Assembly: GCF_000426285.1 (NCBI RefSeq)
Contig: NZ_AUFB01000003.1
Span: 1-64,000 of the forward strand
Source of the DNA: Rhizobium leucaenae USDA 9039
GTDB taxonomy: Bacteria > Pseudomonadota > Alphaproteobacteria > Rhizobiales > Rhizobiaceae
Direction: 5' to 3'
Length of the DNA: 64,000 nt
This document shows, piece by piece, positions 53,501 through 62,906 of this stretch. Position numbers and translations under genes: made by a program. The first letter of the stretch is position 1, and the number at the start of each line of letters is the position of its first letter. A model generated the notes under the pieces. It was given only the letters and a program-made list of their open reading frames with translations. It was not told the DNA's origin and did not search any database.

Positions 53501-56031
53501 CCGATTCGCGGCCCATCCGCCTTGACCGGCAGCGTCAGCGAGCGCTCGACGGCGCGGCCGCCGGCCTCCTGCATGCGGACGGTAATATTGGCGTTGAGCA
53601 GCTGCGTGGTCGAAGGCGTATCGGCGATGGTAACGTCGAAGGTCGTCTTGCCGTCTTCGTCCAGCGCCTGCAGGTCTTCGAGCGGCACTTGCGAGCTCTC
53701 GGCCTTGTTGTCGCTGCTGCTGTCGCTATCGCTATCGCTGGTGTCCTGCCCGGCAGCCTCGTCGGCGAGGCCGAATTCGTAGCCCTTATAGTCGTCGCTC
53801 TCGCGCGTCGGCTTCAGCGTCACTTCGCCTTCGAGGCTGAGGCCCGCGGCCGGCGCGCCATAGAGATAGCGCCCTTCGATATTGACGGGCGTCGGTTGGC
53901 CGACTTCGATCGCCTTGGCGTCGCTCTTCATGTCGAATTCGATGCGATCCGGCACGAAATCGTCGACAAGGAAGGTCTGCGAGCCGATGGAGGCGCCCTT
54001 CGGGTCGGTATAGATGTTCATCGTCCAGGTGCCGCGCATCGAGGTCTGCTGTAGCGGCAGGTCGACATTATAGCCGCCGAGCTTGCCGCCGTCGGTAACG
54101 ATGCGGCGGTCTTCGACGCCATCGGGACGCAGGAAGACGAAGGTGAGCGGCAGGTTCTCGACCGCCATGGAGCTGACGTCCCGGGCAAGAGCGGAGGCAT
54201 GCACCGTCTCGCCGGCGCGGTAGATGCCGCGTTCGGTCCAGGTGAGCAGATCGATCGCGCCCGGCGCCGTGCGGCCGGTGACGCCGCGGTCGGAGAGATC
54301 GAAACCGGCGCGGGTCATGTCGAGGAAGACGTAATCCTGATCGCCGTTCTGCGCCGTGATGACGGCCGGCGTCATGCCCGAGGTGCCGCGCATGAGGCCG
54401 GCGCTGAAGGTGGCGCGGCCATTCGCATCGGTCTTCGCGGTGCCGAGGATTTCATTGTTTTTGGCGAGGAGTTGCAGCTCGACGCCGGCGATCGGCTTGG
54501 CACTGCCGAGCGAGCGGGTGAAGACGTTCAAGCCGTCCGTGCCGGCATAGGTCGTGACGCCGATATCGGAGACGACGAACCATTGCGTTGCCTGCGGATC
54601 CCATTCCTGGCCGGCGTTCGGTGCGACTGCGGTCAGGACGTAGACGCCGGGCTTACGCTTCGGCAGCGCCTCGTCGACCGGGAAGCTCGTCACGACATCC
54701 TTGTTGAGGTCCTGCTGGATATCGATCGAACCTTGCCACACCAGCTCACCGCTGGTGTCCTGAATGGTCTGGGCACTATAGCTGTCCATCTGCGTCAGGA
54801 ACTGCGAATTGTTGAGCAACTGGGCGATGTTGCGGTCGCCGATGCGGTAGAGCTTCAGATTGGCCGTGGTGGTATTGACCGAAACAAGGGGAATGCCGCG
54901 GCGCGCCGTTGACGGCAGCACGAAATTGTCGCCAGTAAAGCGGATCGAGGCGGTGCGGTCCTTGACGTAGACCTCGATGTCCACCTGCGCAGCAAGGTCT
55001 TCATCGACGGAGGAGGGCAGGCCGCGGCGCAGCGAAATCTTGTAATGCTGACCGAATTCGAGGCCTTCGACGCAGATCTGGTTGTCCTTGGCATCGACGC
55101 CCTTCGGGGCGGCGCCATTGACGGTGACAAAGGGCGTATAGTCGACGCCGCTCTTCACCAGTTTTTCGGAGAATTGCAGGCAGGCGCGGGGCGAAGCGTT
55201 GTCGTTGTCCAACGTATTGCCGGTGACACGGAAACCCTGGCGGGCTCTGAGATCCTCATAGGCGGCCTGGACGGTCGGGGAGCCGGCCAAGGCAAGGCTT
55301 GCCTTATAGGCGCTGAGTGCCTGGCGATAATTCTGCGCGTTCTGCAGTGATGTGGCGAGCACGGCCAGCGCGTCGGCGCGGCTCCGCGTCGTGCGGGAAA
55401 GCTGATAGCCGTTGAGTGCAGCGTAAGCCGCCTGGGTGGCGACCGTCGTGTCGTTCGTTATGGTATTGGCGGCCCGCGCCATCTCGACCCAAAGCGCGCC
55501 ATTGTCCGGCGCAAGCGACAGCGCACCCTGGAAGGCGTTCAACGCGTTGTTGACGTTGCCGGAGGTCAACTCGATGCGGCCGAGCGCCGTCAGGCTTTCG
55601 ACGCCCTGTCCCTTCAACTCATTGCCGAGTGTGAGCCTGCCTTTCGCATCACGCGCAGCCTGCACGAAATTGTCGGAAAGGAAGGGAAGAGCGGGTGCGG
55701 CGCCGATATCCGGCTCGTTGGCGGCAGCGGTTTCGACGATCTTGCCGGCAACAGCGCCGGGGAAGCTGTTAAGCTGGTTGAAGTCGGACTTCAGGAAGCA
55801 CCATTTTACCTTGGGATTATAGGTGAAGGCCTTGCAGGACTTATCGCCGATGCAGGATGTCGAGCATTGATCCAGCGTGACATTCTGCTCGGTGCGCAGA
55901 TCGAAGCCGAAATAATCGCCGTCTGGCGTGGTGACCACCTGCCGCTTGGCATCGGCGGCACTCGCGGGTGTCAAAGCGACGAAGGTGGTGAGAAAAAAAG
56001 CGGAAAGTCCGATCAACGCGCGCTTAGACAT
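50524..56031 (-). CDS. Alpha-2-macroglobulin family protein with thioester, PAN and TPR-like domains
   Basis: About 1835 residues from the ATG at 56031, four bases after a GGGGGGAC site; an in-frame TTG at 56043 is less likely. Signal peptide, then a cysteine-rich PAN/Apple-like part (LDQCSTSCIGDKSCKAFTYN), helical TPR-like repeats (about 110-270) and a long chain of macroglobulin domains. The thioester motif C-A-E-Q is intact in YPYGCAEQTASS (51865-51876), followed by the alpha-helical toroid and a receptor-like end. Such proteins trap foreign proteases in the periplasm. No lipobox is seen, so it is probably soluble. Confidence 0.9.
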   Translation of the reverse strand: MSKRALIGLSAFFLTTFVALTPASAADAKRQVVTTPDGDYFGFDLRTEQNVTLDQCSTSCIGDKSCKAFTYNPKVKWCFLKSDFNQLNSFPGAVAGKIVETAAANEPDIGAAPALPFLSDNFVQAARDAKGRLTLGNELKGQGVESLTALGRIELTSGNVNNALNAFQGALSLAPDNGALWVEMARAANTITNDTTVATQAAYAALNGYQLSRTTRSRADALAVLATSLQNAQNYRQALSAYKASLALAGSPTVQAAYEDLRARQGFRVTGNTLDNDNASPRACLQFSEKLVKSGVDYTPFVTVNGAAPKGVDAKDNQICVEGLEFGQHYKISLRRGLPSSVDEDLAAQVDIEVYVKDRTASIRFTGDNFVLPSTARRGIPLVSVNTTTANLKLYRIGDRNIAQLLNNSQFLTQMDSYSAQTIQDTSGELVWQGSIDIQQDLNKDVVTSFPVDEALPKRKPGVYVLTAVAPNAGQEWDPQATQWFVVSDIGVTTYAGTDGLNVFTRSLGSAKPIAGVELQLLAKNNEILGTAKTDANGRATFSAGLMRGTSGMTPAVITAQNGDQDYVFLDMTRAGFDLSDRGVTGRTAPGAIDLLTWTERGIYRAGETVHASALARDVSSMAVENLPLTFVFLRPDGVEDRRIVTDGGKLGGYNVDLPLQQTSMRGTWTMNIYTDPKGASIGSQTFLVDDFVPDRIEFDMKSDAKAIEVGQPTPVNIEGRYLYGAPAAGLSLEGEVTLKPTRESDDYKGYEFGLADEAAGQDTSDSDSDSSSDNKAESSQVPLEDLQALDEDGKTTFDVTIADTPSTTQLLNANITVRMQEAGGRAVERSLTLPVKADGPRIGIKPEFDGDLGENSIGNFHVIAVDQNGQKQAMQGLTWKLLAVERDYQWYRDGSSWKYEAVASTKQVATGTVNATTDGAEISVPVTWGRYRLEVETADTNGPQSSVEFDAGWYVASTSTQTPDALEIALDKDSYHVGDTAKLKVTSRYAGQLMVTAGSETLISVTNADIGATGGEVDIPVTADWGAGTYVTATLFRPGDAQESRMPMRAIGIKWATVDPGERKLQVKLDAPQKTLPRQPLNIGVQVTGAGANEDAYVTVAAVDVGILNLTRYQPPAPDDWYYGQRQLGLEIRDLYGRLIDGSLGATGRLRTGGDGGQAALQASPPTEKLIAFFSGPIKLDASGKANVSFDIPQFNGTARLMAVAWSKAGIGHATQDVIIRDPVVVTASLPKFLAPGDKANLRLDIANTDAPAGEYRLAVTGNSAVTVDASAAQQTINLKQGGKYDITLPLTGGQPGAGTVAINLSNASGLSLDQSVDIPVRPAQLPVTERRLITLAPGKSLTVNADLLADSVLPGASVSVNVSRSSAFDVPALLMSLSHYPYGCAEQTASSSLPLLYFSELAIKNGLADDAEIHKRIQDAIYREMSYQSSTGSFGLWAPGSGDLWLDAYVTDFLTRAREQKYTVPDQAMVQALENLQNSLSINTNVKDQGNEIAYALYVLARNKKASISDLRYYADTMLNDFPTPLSKAHLAAALALYGDAQRSRNIFVDALQMSQQAAVTKVSFARSDYGSSLRDGAAVLALAAESRPVPPIIPDLAGVVAKEWQTKTYTSTQEQTWMLLAARALQNGDDGLTLDVNGAAHSGAYMAQMTGDALMGHPLTVTNTTRQPLSASVTTVAAPVTPLPAGGNGFTIERKYYTLDGEEANVTQAQQNDRYVVVLHITETNDWPSRVLVTDLLPAGFEIDNPSIVNSAQLSNFDWLSDVQPAHVEFRNDRFVAAFDQSSDRDLSFAYVVRAVTPGTYDHPAASVEDMYRPQFSARTAMGRMEVLAAQQ

Positions 56032-56043
56032 AAGTCCCCCCAA

Positions 56044-56477
56044 CGCTGCCCGTTTCGATTGGCCGCACTCTTCAAACTTCGGGTTAATTTGTCAACCGAG
56101 CGTCGAGATGCAAACGCGCGAATTCGACTATTCCGATCGGTTTGGTGTGATGCCGCCGATTAAAAATTGCTGTTTTAGTTTACGCTTTCGCAGCTTTCGA
56201 CGGAATTGCCGATGGGAATGTCCAAAGCACTCGGTCCACTGCAGACTGCGCGTGCGAAGATGTCATCTGGCACGGATAAGAAAAGCAAATCAAAAGCTTA
56301 TTTAGAGAAGGTCGCTGTTTGTATCGTAATAAGGATATTAGCAGACCGTCTGTTTCATCCTGATGACGATGACTGCCGGTGATTGCGTTCAGCTCGTCAT
56401 CGAATAAATGCGTGACGCAACATCGACACCGGAGAGGGTACCGGCGCCGATGTTGCGCGAGAAGGCGGACGACGCTC
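56044..56477. other. 434-bp spacer between macroglobulin and aldo/keto reductase genes
   Basis: No convincing gene. A more AT-rich middle part (about 56150-56380) holds an open frame of 54 codons (56218-56382) whose codons (ATA, TTA, TCA) differ from those of neighbouring genes. A ten-base stem CGCAACATCG / CGATGTTGCG (56416-56457) lies after the reductase stop on the minus strand and may end its transcript. The promoter of the macroglobulin operon must lie near 56040-56120. Confidence 0.45.
56416..56457 (-). terminator. Possible factor-assisted terminator hairpin
   Basis: Arms CGCAACATCG and CGATGTTGCG with an inner CCGG/CCGG pairing, 21 bp past the aldo/keto reductase stop. No T-run follows on the minus strand, so intrinsic termination would be weak. 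Confidence 0.4.
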
Positions 56478-57473
<996 letters not shown>

Positions 57474-57608
57474 AGTCGTATCCTTCTGAGCTTAATTCTG
57501 GTCCGCGCCGACGTCCTCGCCGGCCTCGCGACGAGAGAGAAATTATGTCCCCGGATAGAGAATGAAAATGCATGCAAACTCAAACGGGCTGTTCTATCAT
57601 TTAGATCA

Positions 57609-58499
57609 ATGAACAGAACTCAGCTCTCCCAACTGGCGGTTCTCGCCGCCGTTGCCGCCCATCGAAGCTTCCGTGCTGCCGGCAAGGAATTGTCGATCGC
57701 GCCCTCTGCCGTCAGCCATGCGGTATCGAGCCTCGAGGAAAGCCTCGGCGTGCGCCTGCTTGCTCGCACCACCAGAAGCGTTTCGCCGACGGAGGAGGGC
57801 AAGCTGCTGCTGGAGCGCCTGGCGCCGGCGTTGCAGGAGATCGGCATTGCATTGGAGGATACGCTTGCCGCCCGCGGGCGTCCGGCCGGCAACCTTCGCA
57901 TCACTGCGCCGCGTTTTGCTACTGACCTGCTGCTTGCTCCGCGCCTCGGCGATTTCCTGAACACCTATCCCGATATCACGCTGGAGATCGCCAACGAGGA
58001 TGGCTTTACCGACATCGTCAAGGAGGGTTTCGACGCCGGTATCCGGCTGGAAGAAAGTCTGGAGGCGGATATGATTGCTGTGAAGATATCGCCCGACATC
58101 CGCACCGTCATCGCCGGATCTCCCGCCTATTTCGACAAACATCCAAAGCCCGTGCATCCGCGCGATCTCGTGCATCACCGCTGCATAAAGCGGCGCTTCA
58201 CCAATGGCGCGATCTATCGCTGGGAATTCGAAAAGGACGGCCGCGAGGTGATCGTCGCCATCGATGGGCCGCTGATCGTGGGAGAGGATCAACTTGCGGT
58301 TCTGGCGGCGCTGAACGGGGCGGGGCTCGCCTACCTCTTCGATATGCGTGTTCAGCAGAAACTCGCCGACGGCGAGTTGATCCGTGTGCTCGAAGACTGG
58401 TGTCCGCCTTACCCCGGCCCTTACATCTATTACCCGAGCCGTCGCCAGATGCGCCCGGCACTCAGGGCTTTCATCGATTTCTTCAAATATTCGCCATAA
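57609..58499 (+). CDS. LysR family regulator
   Basis: 296 residues from the ATG at 57609. HTH: LSQLAVLAAVAAHRSFRAAG then LSIAPSAVSHAVSSLEESLG; effector domain with GRPAGNLRITAPRFATDLLL. It belongs to the group that often controls adjacent reductases. The frame runs open far upstream to 56379, but that stretch is antisense to the reductase. It should control the divergent aldo/keto reductase gene. A hairpin at 58501-58529 follows its stop. Confidence 0.92.
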   Translation: MNRTQLSQLAVLAAVAAHRSFRAAGKELSIAPSAVSHAVSSLEESLGVRLLARTTRSVSPTEEGKLLLERLAPALQEIGIALEDTLAARGRPAGNLRITAPRFATDLLLAPRLGDFLNTYPDITLEIANEDGFTDIVKEGFDAGIRLEESLEADMIAVKISPDIRTVIAGSPAYFDKHPKPVHPRDLVHHRCIKRRFTNGAIYRWEFEKDGREVIVAIDGPLIVGEDQLAVLAALNGAGLAYLFDMRVQQKLADGELIRVLEDWCPPYPGPYIYYPSRRQMRPALRAFIDFFKYSP

Positions 58500-58500
58500 C

Positions 58501-58529
58501 AAGAGCAGCGGGGAGACCCCGCCGCTCTT
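58501..58529. terminator. Bidirectional hairpin between lysR and yciE-like genes
   Basis: A 13-base stem with one A-C mismatch (AAGAGCAGCGGGG / CCCCGCCGCTCTT) and loop AGA, one base after the lysR stop. Tails are short of T. Confidence 0.65.
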
Positions 58530-58538
58530 GCCGGGCAA

Positions 58539-59033
58539 TCATGCTGCCGCCTTCTGGTTGGCAGCGGTCATAGCCAGCTTCGAGAGAATCTTGTCGGTAT
58601 TTCCCTCTTCCTGCAACGTCTGATCGAGCAGCTTGACTACTTCCGGCTTGCCGAGCGTGTTCGCCCAGGTCCGCAGCGTTCCGTAGCGGGCAATCTCATA
58701 ATGCTCGACGGCCTGGGCCGCGGAGATTAGCCCGGCATCGAGAGCCGGCGTTCCCTTGAATTCGTCCATAATCTCTTCGCCTTCGGCGATGATCCCTTGA
58801 ATGGCTTCACAGGTCTTGCCTTGGGCGCGTTTGCCGATCATTTCGAACACCTGCTGCAAACGTTCCACATGTCCTTCGGTTTCCTGCAGATGCTTTTCGA
58901 AGCCGGCCTTGAGATCCGGTGATTGCGCCGCACGCGCCATCTTGGGCAAGGCCCGAACGATCTGTCGTTCGGCATAATAGATGTCCTTCAGCGTATCGTA
59001 GAACAGGTCTTCCAGCGTCTTGTCCTTGGCCAT
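58539..59033 (-). CDS. YciE/YciF-like ferritin-fold protein (DUF892)
   Basis: 164 residues, full family length. Opening LEDLFYDTLKDIYYAERQIV with the first E, then FEKHLQETEGHVERL, and AQAVEHYEIARYGTL with the second pair of carboxylates and histidine form the diiron four-helix bundle. Family members are induced by osmotic, acid or general stress; function is not settled. GGAGAGA precedes the ATG. No operon partner. Confidence 0.92.
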   Translation of the reverse strand: MAKDKTLEDLFYDTLKDIYYAERQIVRALPKMARAAQSPDLKAGFEKHLQETEGHVERLQQVFEMIGKRAQGKTCEAIQGIIAEGEEIMDEFKGTPALDAGLISAAQAVEHYEIARYGTLRTWANTLGKPEVVKLLDQTLQEEGNTDKILSKLAMTAANQKAAA

Positions 59034-59220
59034 TGTCTCTCTCCGTGTTTTTAGAGCCAGATTTTCTCGGATGCCGCCCCGCGGCGGCGACCCCTACACA
59101 AGCCGGCGCAATCCTAATTGTTCCCGCTGCTGACAAAATTCGGGGTACCAACCTGCGATAAGCCAAGCTGGGATAAATATCCGCAGCAGCCGAACGAATG
59201 GCGGAAGGGATTTAGAGACG

Positions 59221-59838
59221 ATGAAAAAGCCGGGATCGATGAAGGGGCTGGAGGAGCTAGGCCGCGTCAGGCTATCGAAGAATTTCTTCTTCCGCGATTT
59301 CATGCATTCGGAGATCGCCGATTTCCATCGCATTCCGAATATCCCCGAAGACCCCGACCTGGCGATCGAGTCCGGCAGCCGGCTTTGCGAGGAGTTGCTG
59401 GAACCGCTGCAGGCAGCCTTCGGCCGGTTGCATATCCGCTCAGGCTACCGTGCGCCTGCCGTCAACGCCTTCGGCAACAGGAAAGGCCTGAATTGCTCGA
59501 CCAATGCCCACACCGCCGCGCATCACATCTGGGATATGCGCGATCTCGACGGCTGTACGGGCGCAGCAGTCTGCATCGTCGTGCCATGGTTGATCGACAA
59601 TTGCCGCGAGGAGGGCGATTGGCAGAAACTTGCCTGGTGGATCCACGATCACCTGCCCTACGCTTCGCTCTGTTTCTTCCCGAAACTATGGGCTTTCAAC
59701 ATCCAATGGCACGAGCGGCCGCAACGGACGATCCAGAGTTTTGCCCAGCCTCGTGGCATGCTAACCAAGCGCGGCATGGCAAATTGGCAGGGCGATCATT
59801 CGGCCTTCTACGAAGGTTTTCCGAGACTCAAAAACTGA
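59221..59838 (+). CDS. Peptidase M15-like protein, function uncertain
   Basis: 205 residues, no signal peptide. It contains a stretch like the M15 zinc carboxypeptidase core: LHIRSGYRAPAVNAFGN, then STNAHTAAHHIWDMRDLDG, where a histidine and an aspartate take the places of metal ligands. The third histidine may be in WWIHDHLPYASLCF. It could act on peptidoglycan peptides or be an inactive relative. The last 11 bases overlap the converging GNAT gene. Call is by pattern only. Confidence 0.55.
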   Translation: MKKPGSMKGLEELGRVRLSKNFFFRDFMHSEIADFHRIPNIPEDPDLAIESGSRLCEELLEPLQAAFGRLHIRSGYRAPAVNAFGNRKGLNCSTNAHTAAHHIWDMRDLDGCTGAAVCIVVPWLIDNCREEGDWQKLAWWIHDHLPYASLCFFPKLWAFNIQWHERPQRTIQSFAQPRGMLTKRGMANWQGDHSAFYEGFPRLKN

Positions 59839-60271
59839 TGCGGTAACGAATGTGTCCGTCGCTCTCGACATAGCTGTCGTAGAGTTTGCGGGCCGTGACG
59901 TTGCTCTCTTCCGTATGCCAATAGAGCCGCGCCCAGCCGTTCTTTTTGCAGAGAGCGATAAGGTCGTCCATCAGCGCCCGGCCGACGCCCAAGCCTCGGG
60001 CGTTTTCGTCGACGAAAAGGTCTTCCAGATAGCAATCCGGCGTACGCACCCATGTGCCTTCATGAGTCAGGCACAGCGTGAAACCCTTGACCTCGCCATC
60101 GACTTCCGCGACGCGCATGAAGATGGCGGATGCCGGATCAAAGACCCGGCGCCATGTCTTGTCGGTGATATCCGGTGCGATGCCGACGCCATAGAAGGCG
60201 AGATAGTCGGCCCAAAGCTTGCGCCAGCGGGTTTCGTCTTCGGGCTTGGCATCGCGGATCATCACGGTCAT
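59828..60271 (-). CDS. GNAT family N-acetyltransferase
   Basis: 147 residues. Motif A reads LEDLFVDENARGLGVGRALM, with ARLYWHTEESNVTARKLYDS as the closing motif B, the form seen in small amine or polyamine acetyltransferases. It starts MTVMIRDAKPEDETRW, 18 bp after the aldo/keto reductase stop, and is likely in the same transcript. The substrate cannot be read from sequence. Confidence 0.9.
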   Translation of the reverse strand: MTVMIRDAKPEDETRWRKLWADYLAFYGVGIAPDITDKTWRRVFDPASAIFMRVAEVDGEVKGFTLCLTHEGTWVRTPDCYLEDLFVDENARGLGVGRALMDDLIALCKKNGWARLYWHTEESNVTARKLYDSYVESDGHIRYRISF

Positions 60272-60289
60272 CGGTTCATTCCTGGTTCT

Positions 60290-61240
60290 TTATTCGCCGG
60301 CTTTGTCCAGCAGGCTCATGGCTTCATCGGAAAGCGACAGCTTCGCCGAATTGATCAGCGCGTCGAGCTGGTTGAGGCTGGTGGCGCTGGCGATCGGCGC
60401 GGTAACGCCCCGTTTGCGCAGCAGCCAGGCGAGTGCGACATCGGCTGGCGTCGACTTGGTTTCGGCGGCAACTGTATCGAGCGCGGCGAGAATGCGGAAG
60501 CCCTTGTCGTTGAGGTAAGTCGCGACCCGGTTTTCGCGCGCCCGGCCTTCGGTATCGGCCTTGTTACGATACTTGCCGGTGAGAAAACCGGCCGCGAGGC
60601 TGAAATAGGTGATGACGCCGATCTCCTCTTTCACGCAGAGATCGGCAAGTGGGCCTTCGAAGCTTGCGCGCTCATAGAGATTATATTCCGGCTGCAGCAC
60701 GTCGTAGCGCGGCAGGCCGCTCTTGGCGGCGGCATCGAAGGAGGCCTGCAACTGCGCAGCATTGAGGTTGGAGCAGCCGGCATGACGGATCTTGCCCTGT
60801 TCCTTCAGCTTGGCATAGGCGCTGAGCGTCTCCTCATACGGGGTTTCCGGGTCCGGCCAGTGCGAGAGATAGAGATCGATATAGTCGGTCTGCAGCCGCT
60901 TCAGCGAATCCTCGACCGCCTGCAGGATGTAATTCGCCTTCAGGCCCTTCTTGCCGGGACCCATTTCCGAGCCGACTTTGGTGATGATGATCGCCTTGTC
61001 GCGGGCAACGCGGCCCTGCTTCAGCCACTTGCCGATGATTTCCTCGGAGTCGCCGCCCTTGTTGCCGGGAACCCAGCTTGAATAGACGTCGGCGGTGTCG
61101 ATCGTGTTGAAGCCGGCGCCGAAGAAGGCGTCGAGCAGAGCGTAGGAAGTCTTCTCATCGGCCGTCCAGCCGAAGACATTGCCGCCGAAGACGATCGGCG
61201 CGGTAAAAAGATCGGTTCGTCCAAGCTTGCGCATTTCCAT
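60290..61240 (-). CDS. Aldo/keto reductase
   Basis: About 316 residues from ATG at 61240 (GAGAG six bases upstream); the frame is open to 61276. AKR tetrad: NTIDTADVYSSW (D, Y), IIITKVGSEM (K) and DLYLSHWPDP (H). The C-terminal cofactor site is TAPIASATSLNQLDAL, and the family is the oxidoreductase group near YghZ/IolS types. It is the upstream gene of a two-gene operon with GNAT and lies 110 bp after the GlxA-type regulator gene, on the same strand. Confidence 0.9.
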   Translation of the reverse strand: MEMRKLGRTDLFTAPIVFGGNVFGWTADEKTSYALLDAFFGAGFNTIDTADVYSSWVPGNKGGDSEEIIGKWLKQGRVARDKAIIITKVGSEMGPGKKGLKANYILQAVEDSLKRLQTDYIDLYLSHWPDPETPYEETLSAYAKLKEQGKIRHAGCSNLNAAQLQASFDAAAKSGLPRYDVLQPEYNLYERASFEGPLADLCVKEEIGVITYFSLAAGFLTGKYRNKADTEGRARENRVATYLNDKGFRILAALDTVAAETKSTPADVALAWLLRKRGVTAPIASATSLNQLDALINSAKLSLSDEAMSLLDKAGE

Positions 61241-61350
61241 GGTGGCTCTCCAAATTATTTGAGCAAAAACCGGCATCGAAAAGGCCGGAAGGGGAGGGGA
61301 CGTTGATGCAAGTTATCGTCCTACCATTGGAAATGCCACTAACGATTATT

Positions 61351-62343
61351 TTATTCGGCCGCCGATCGCCGGTAGTGGCTGGGCGGCAGCTCATTATATT
61401 TCGACCAGACGCGCCGCATATGTCGCGGCGAGGCAAAACCGGATTTTTCCGCCACGCGCTCCATGTCCAGCCGCGAATTGGCAAGCACATCGCGGGCGAG
61501 CGTCACGCGCATCAGATTGACATAGGCGGTCACCGACAGCCCGGCATGCTCTTGAAACAGCCGTGAAATATGCCGCGCGCTCATTGCGCCGATGGCGGCA
61601 AGCTCCGCGAGCGACCAGCCGTGGGCGGGATCGGCCATGATAGCGTCTTGCACGCGGTGGATGGCGGGATGCACATGATTGCGGCCGCTGAGCCAGGGCG
61701 AAAGCTGCGGGTCGGCGCCGGTGCGGCGCATGTAGACGACCATATGGCGCGCGATCGTCAGCGCTATCACGGGAGAAGTGAGCTTGGAGACGATGTGCAG
61801 CATCAGGTCCGTGCCGGTGGAGATGCCGGCGCTGGAATAGCGCTCGCCGTCCTCGACATAGAGCCGGTTGTCGAGAACGCGCGCAGTGGGTGCATGCTGC
61901 TGGACTTCCTCGAGACAGGCCGCATGCGTCGTGCAGGCATAGCCTTCGAGTAGGCCGGCGCGGGCAGCAAGCACAGCGCCCGAGCAGATGGTGATGAGGG
62001 TGACGCCCGGACGGATCGCTAATCTTAGCCAGGTGGCGAGCAGTTCGTTCTCTTTCTCGATGTCGCCAGCATCGGGCGGCGGCGTGACGCTGCCGGAGAC
62101 CACGACGAGGGCGCCATCGGGAATACGATCAGGCAGCGGCAGGAGATCGGCAACCGTCAGGCCGATCGAGGTCGTCTGTGTCGGCCGGGCAGCAATGAAA
62201 CGGTAATCGAACAGGATATCCTCCTGTTCGATATTGGCGCGGCGCAGAACCTCCACCGGCCCGGCGACATCCATCAGCAGCGTATAGGGTGGCAGCAGGA
62301 CATAGACGGGAATGACACGAAGGTATCTGTCGCCTTGGTTCAT
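61351..62343 (-). CDS. GlxA-family AraC-type regulator (DJ-1/PfpI + AraC HTH)
   Basis: 330 residues. An N-terminal DJ-1/PfpI-like domain (about 10-180) with ITICSGAVLAARAGLLEG at the nucleophile-elbow position, and a C-terminal AraC DNA-binding domain with WSLAELAAIGAMSARHISRL and AEKSGFASPRHMRRVWSKYN. GGAG precedes the ATG at 62343, which overlaps the stop of the upstream hydrolase gene (ATGA). That coupling suggests the hydrolase and regulator serve one response, perhaps to an amide or nitrogen compound; this is inference. Confidence 0.92.
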   Translation of the reverse strand: MNQGDRYLRVIPVYVLLPPYTLLMDVAGPVEVLRRANIEQEDILFDYRFIAARPTQTTSIGLTVADLLPLPDRIPDGALVVVSGSVTPPPDAGDIEKENELLATWLRLAIRPGVTLITICSGAVLAARAGLLEGYACTTHAACLEEVQQHAPTARVLDNRLYVEDGERYSSAGISTGTDLMLHIVSKLTSPVIALTIARHMVVYMRRTGADPQLSPWLSGRNHVHPAIHRVQDAIMADPAHGWSLAELAAIGAMSARHISRLFQEHAGLSVTAYVNLMRVTLARDVLANSRLDMERVAEKSGFASPRHMRRVWSKYNELPPSHYRRSAAE

Positions 62344-62906
62344 GCAGCACTCCTGGTCGTCACGGACGCAAGCGCATCTTCCACGGTGGCGATGCGGGCG
62401 AAACGGCCTGATAGCACCAGCTCGGTACGCTTCTTGATATCGTCGGCGCTGAACACCGTGCCGGAGGCATGCGTCATCGGGAAGGTCAGCGTCGCCTCGG
62501 TGACGTAGTCGACATCGTAGCCGAGGTCGCAGGCGTGGCGCGTCGTCGTTTCGCAGCATTGCTCGGTGCGGATGCCGGAAACGATCAGCTTGCGAATGCC
62601 GTTTTCTACCAGCCAGACATCGAGACCGGAACCCACGAGCGCGGAATGGCGCGATTTGTGGAACACAGCATCAGCGTCCAGCGTAATCTCCTCGAGCTTG
62701 CGGACATATCCGCTCGCCAGGCTGAAATGCTCGTCGCCATCGACGTGGAAAATCTGGACCACCGGAATGCCGCGGGCCTTGGCGCCGTCGATCAAAGCCT
62801 GCAGCCGGTCGACGAAAACGGGAAGGTCGTCCGCTTGCCAGTAAGGGCGGTGACGAAAGGACTCCTGAACATCGATAACCAGCAAGGCGGTATCGGCATG
62901 GGACAT
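62340..62906 (-). CDS. Isochorismatase-family cysteine hydrolase
   Basis: 188 residues from the ATG at 62906, seven bases after GGAGAT. Catalytic triad of the family: D12 in LLVIDVQESF, K84 in VFHKSRHSAL and C117 in GIRTEQCCETTTRHA. These enzymes hydrolyse amides or carbamoyl compounds such as nicotinamide and N-carbamoyl amino acids. The frame is open to 63143 without support. Its stop overlaps the start of the GlxA-type regulator. Confidence 0.92.
   Translation of the reverse strand: MSHADTALLVIDVQESFRHRPYWQADDLPVFVDRLQALIDGAKARGIPVVQIFHVDGDEHFSLASGYVRKLEEITLDADAVFHKSRHSALVGSGLDVWLVENGIRKLIVSGIRTEQCCETTTRHACDLGYDVDYVTEATLTFPMTHASGTVFSADDIKKRTELVLSGRFARIATVEDALASVTTRSAA

Noticed and set aside
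52687..54054. 455-codon plus-strand frame opposite the macroglobulin gene
   Set aside because: No motif or ribosome-binding site, and fully inside a well-supported gene.
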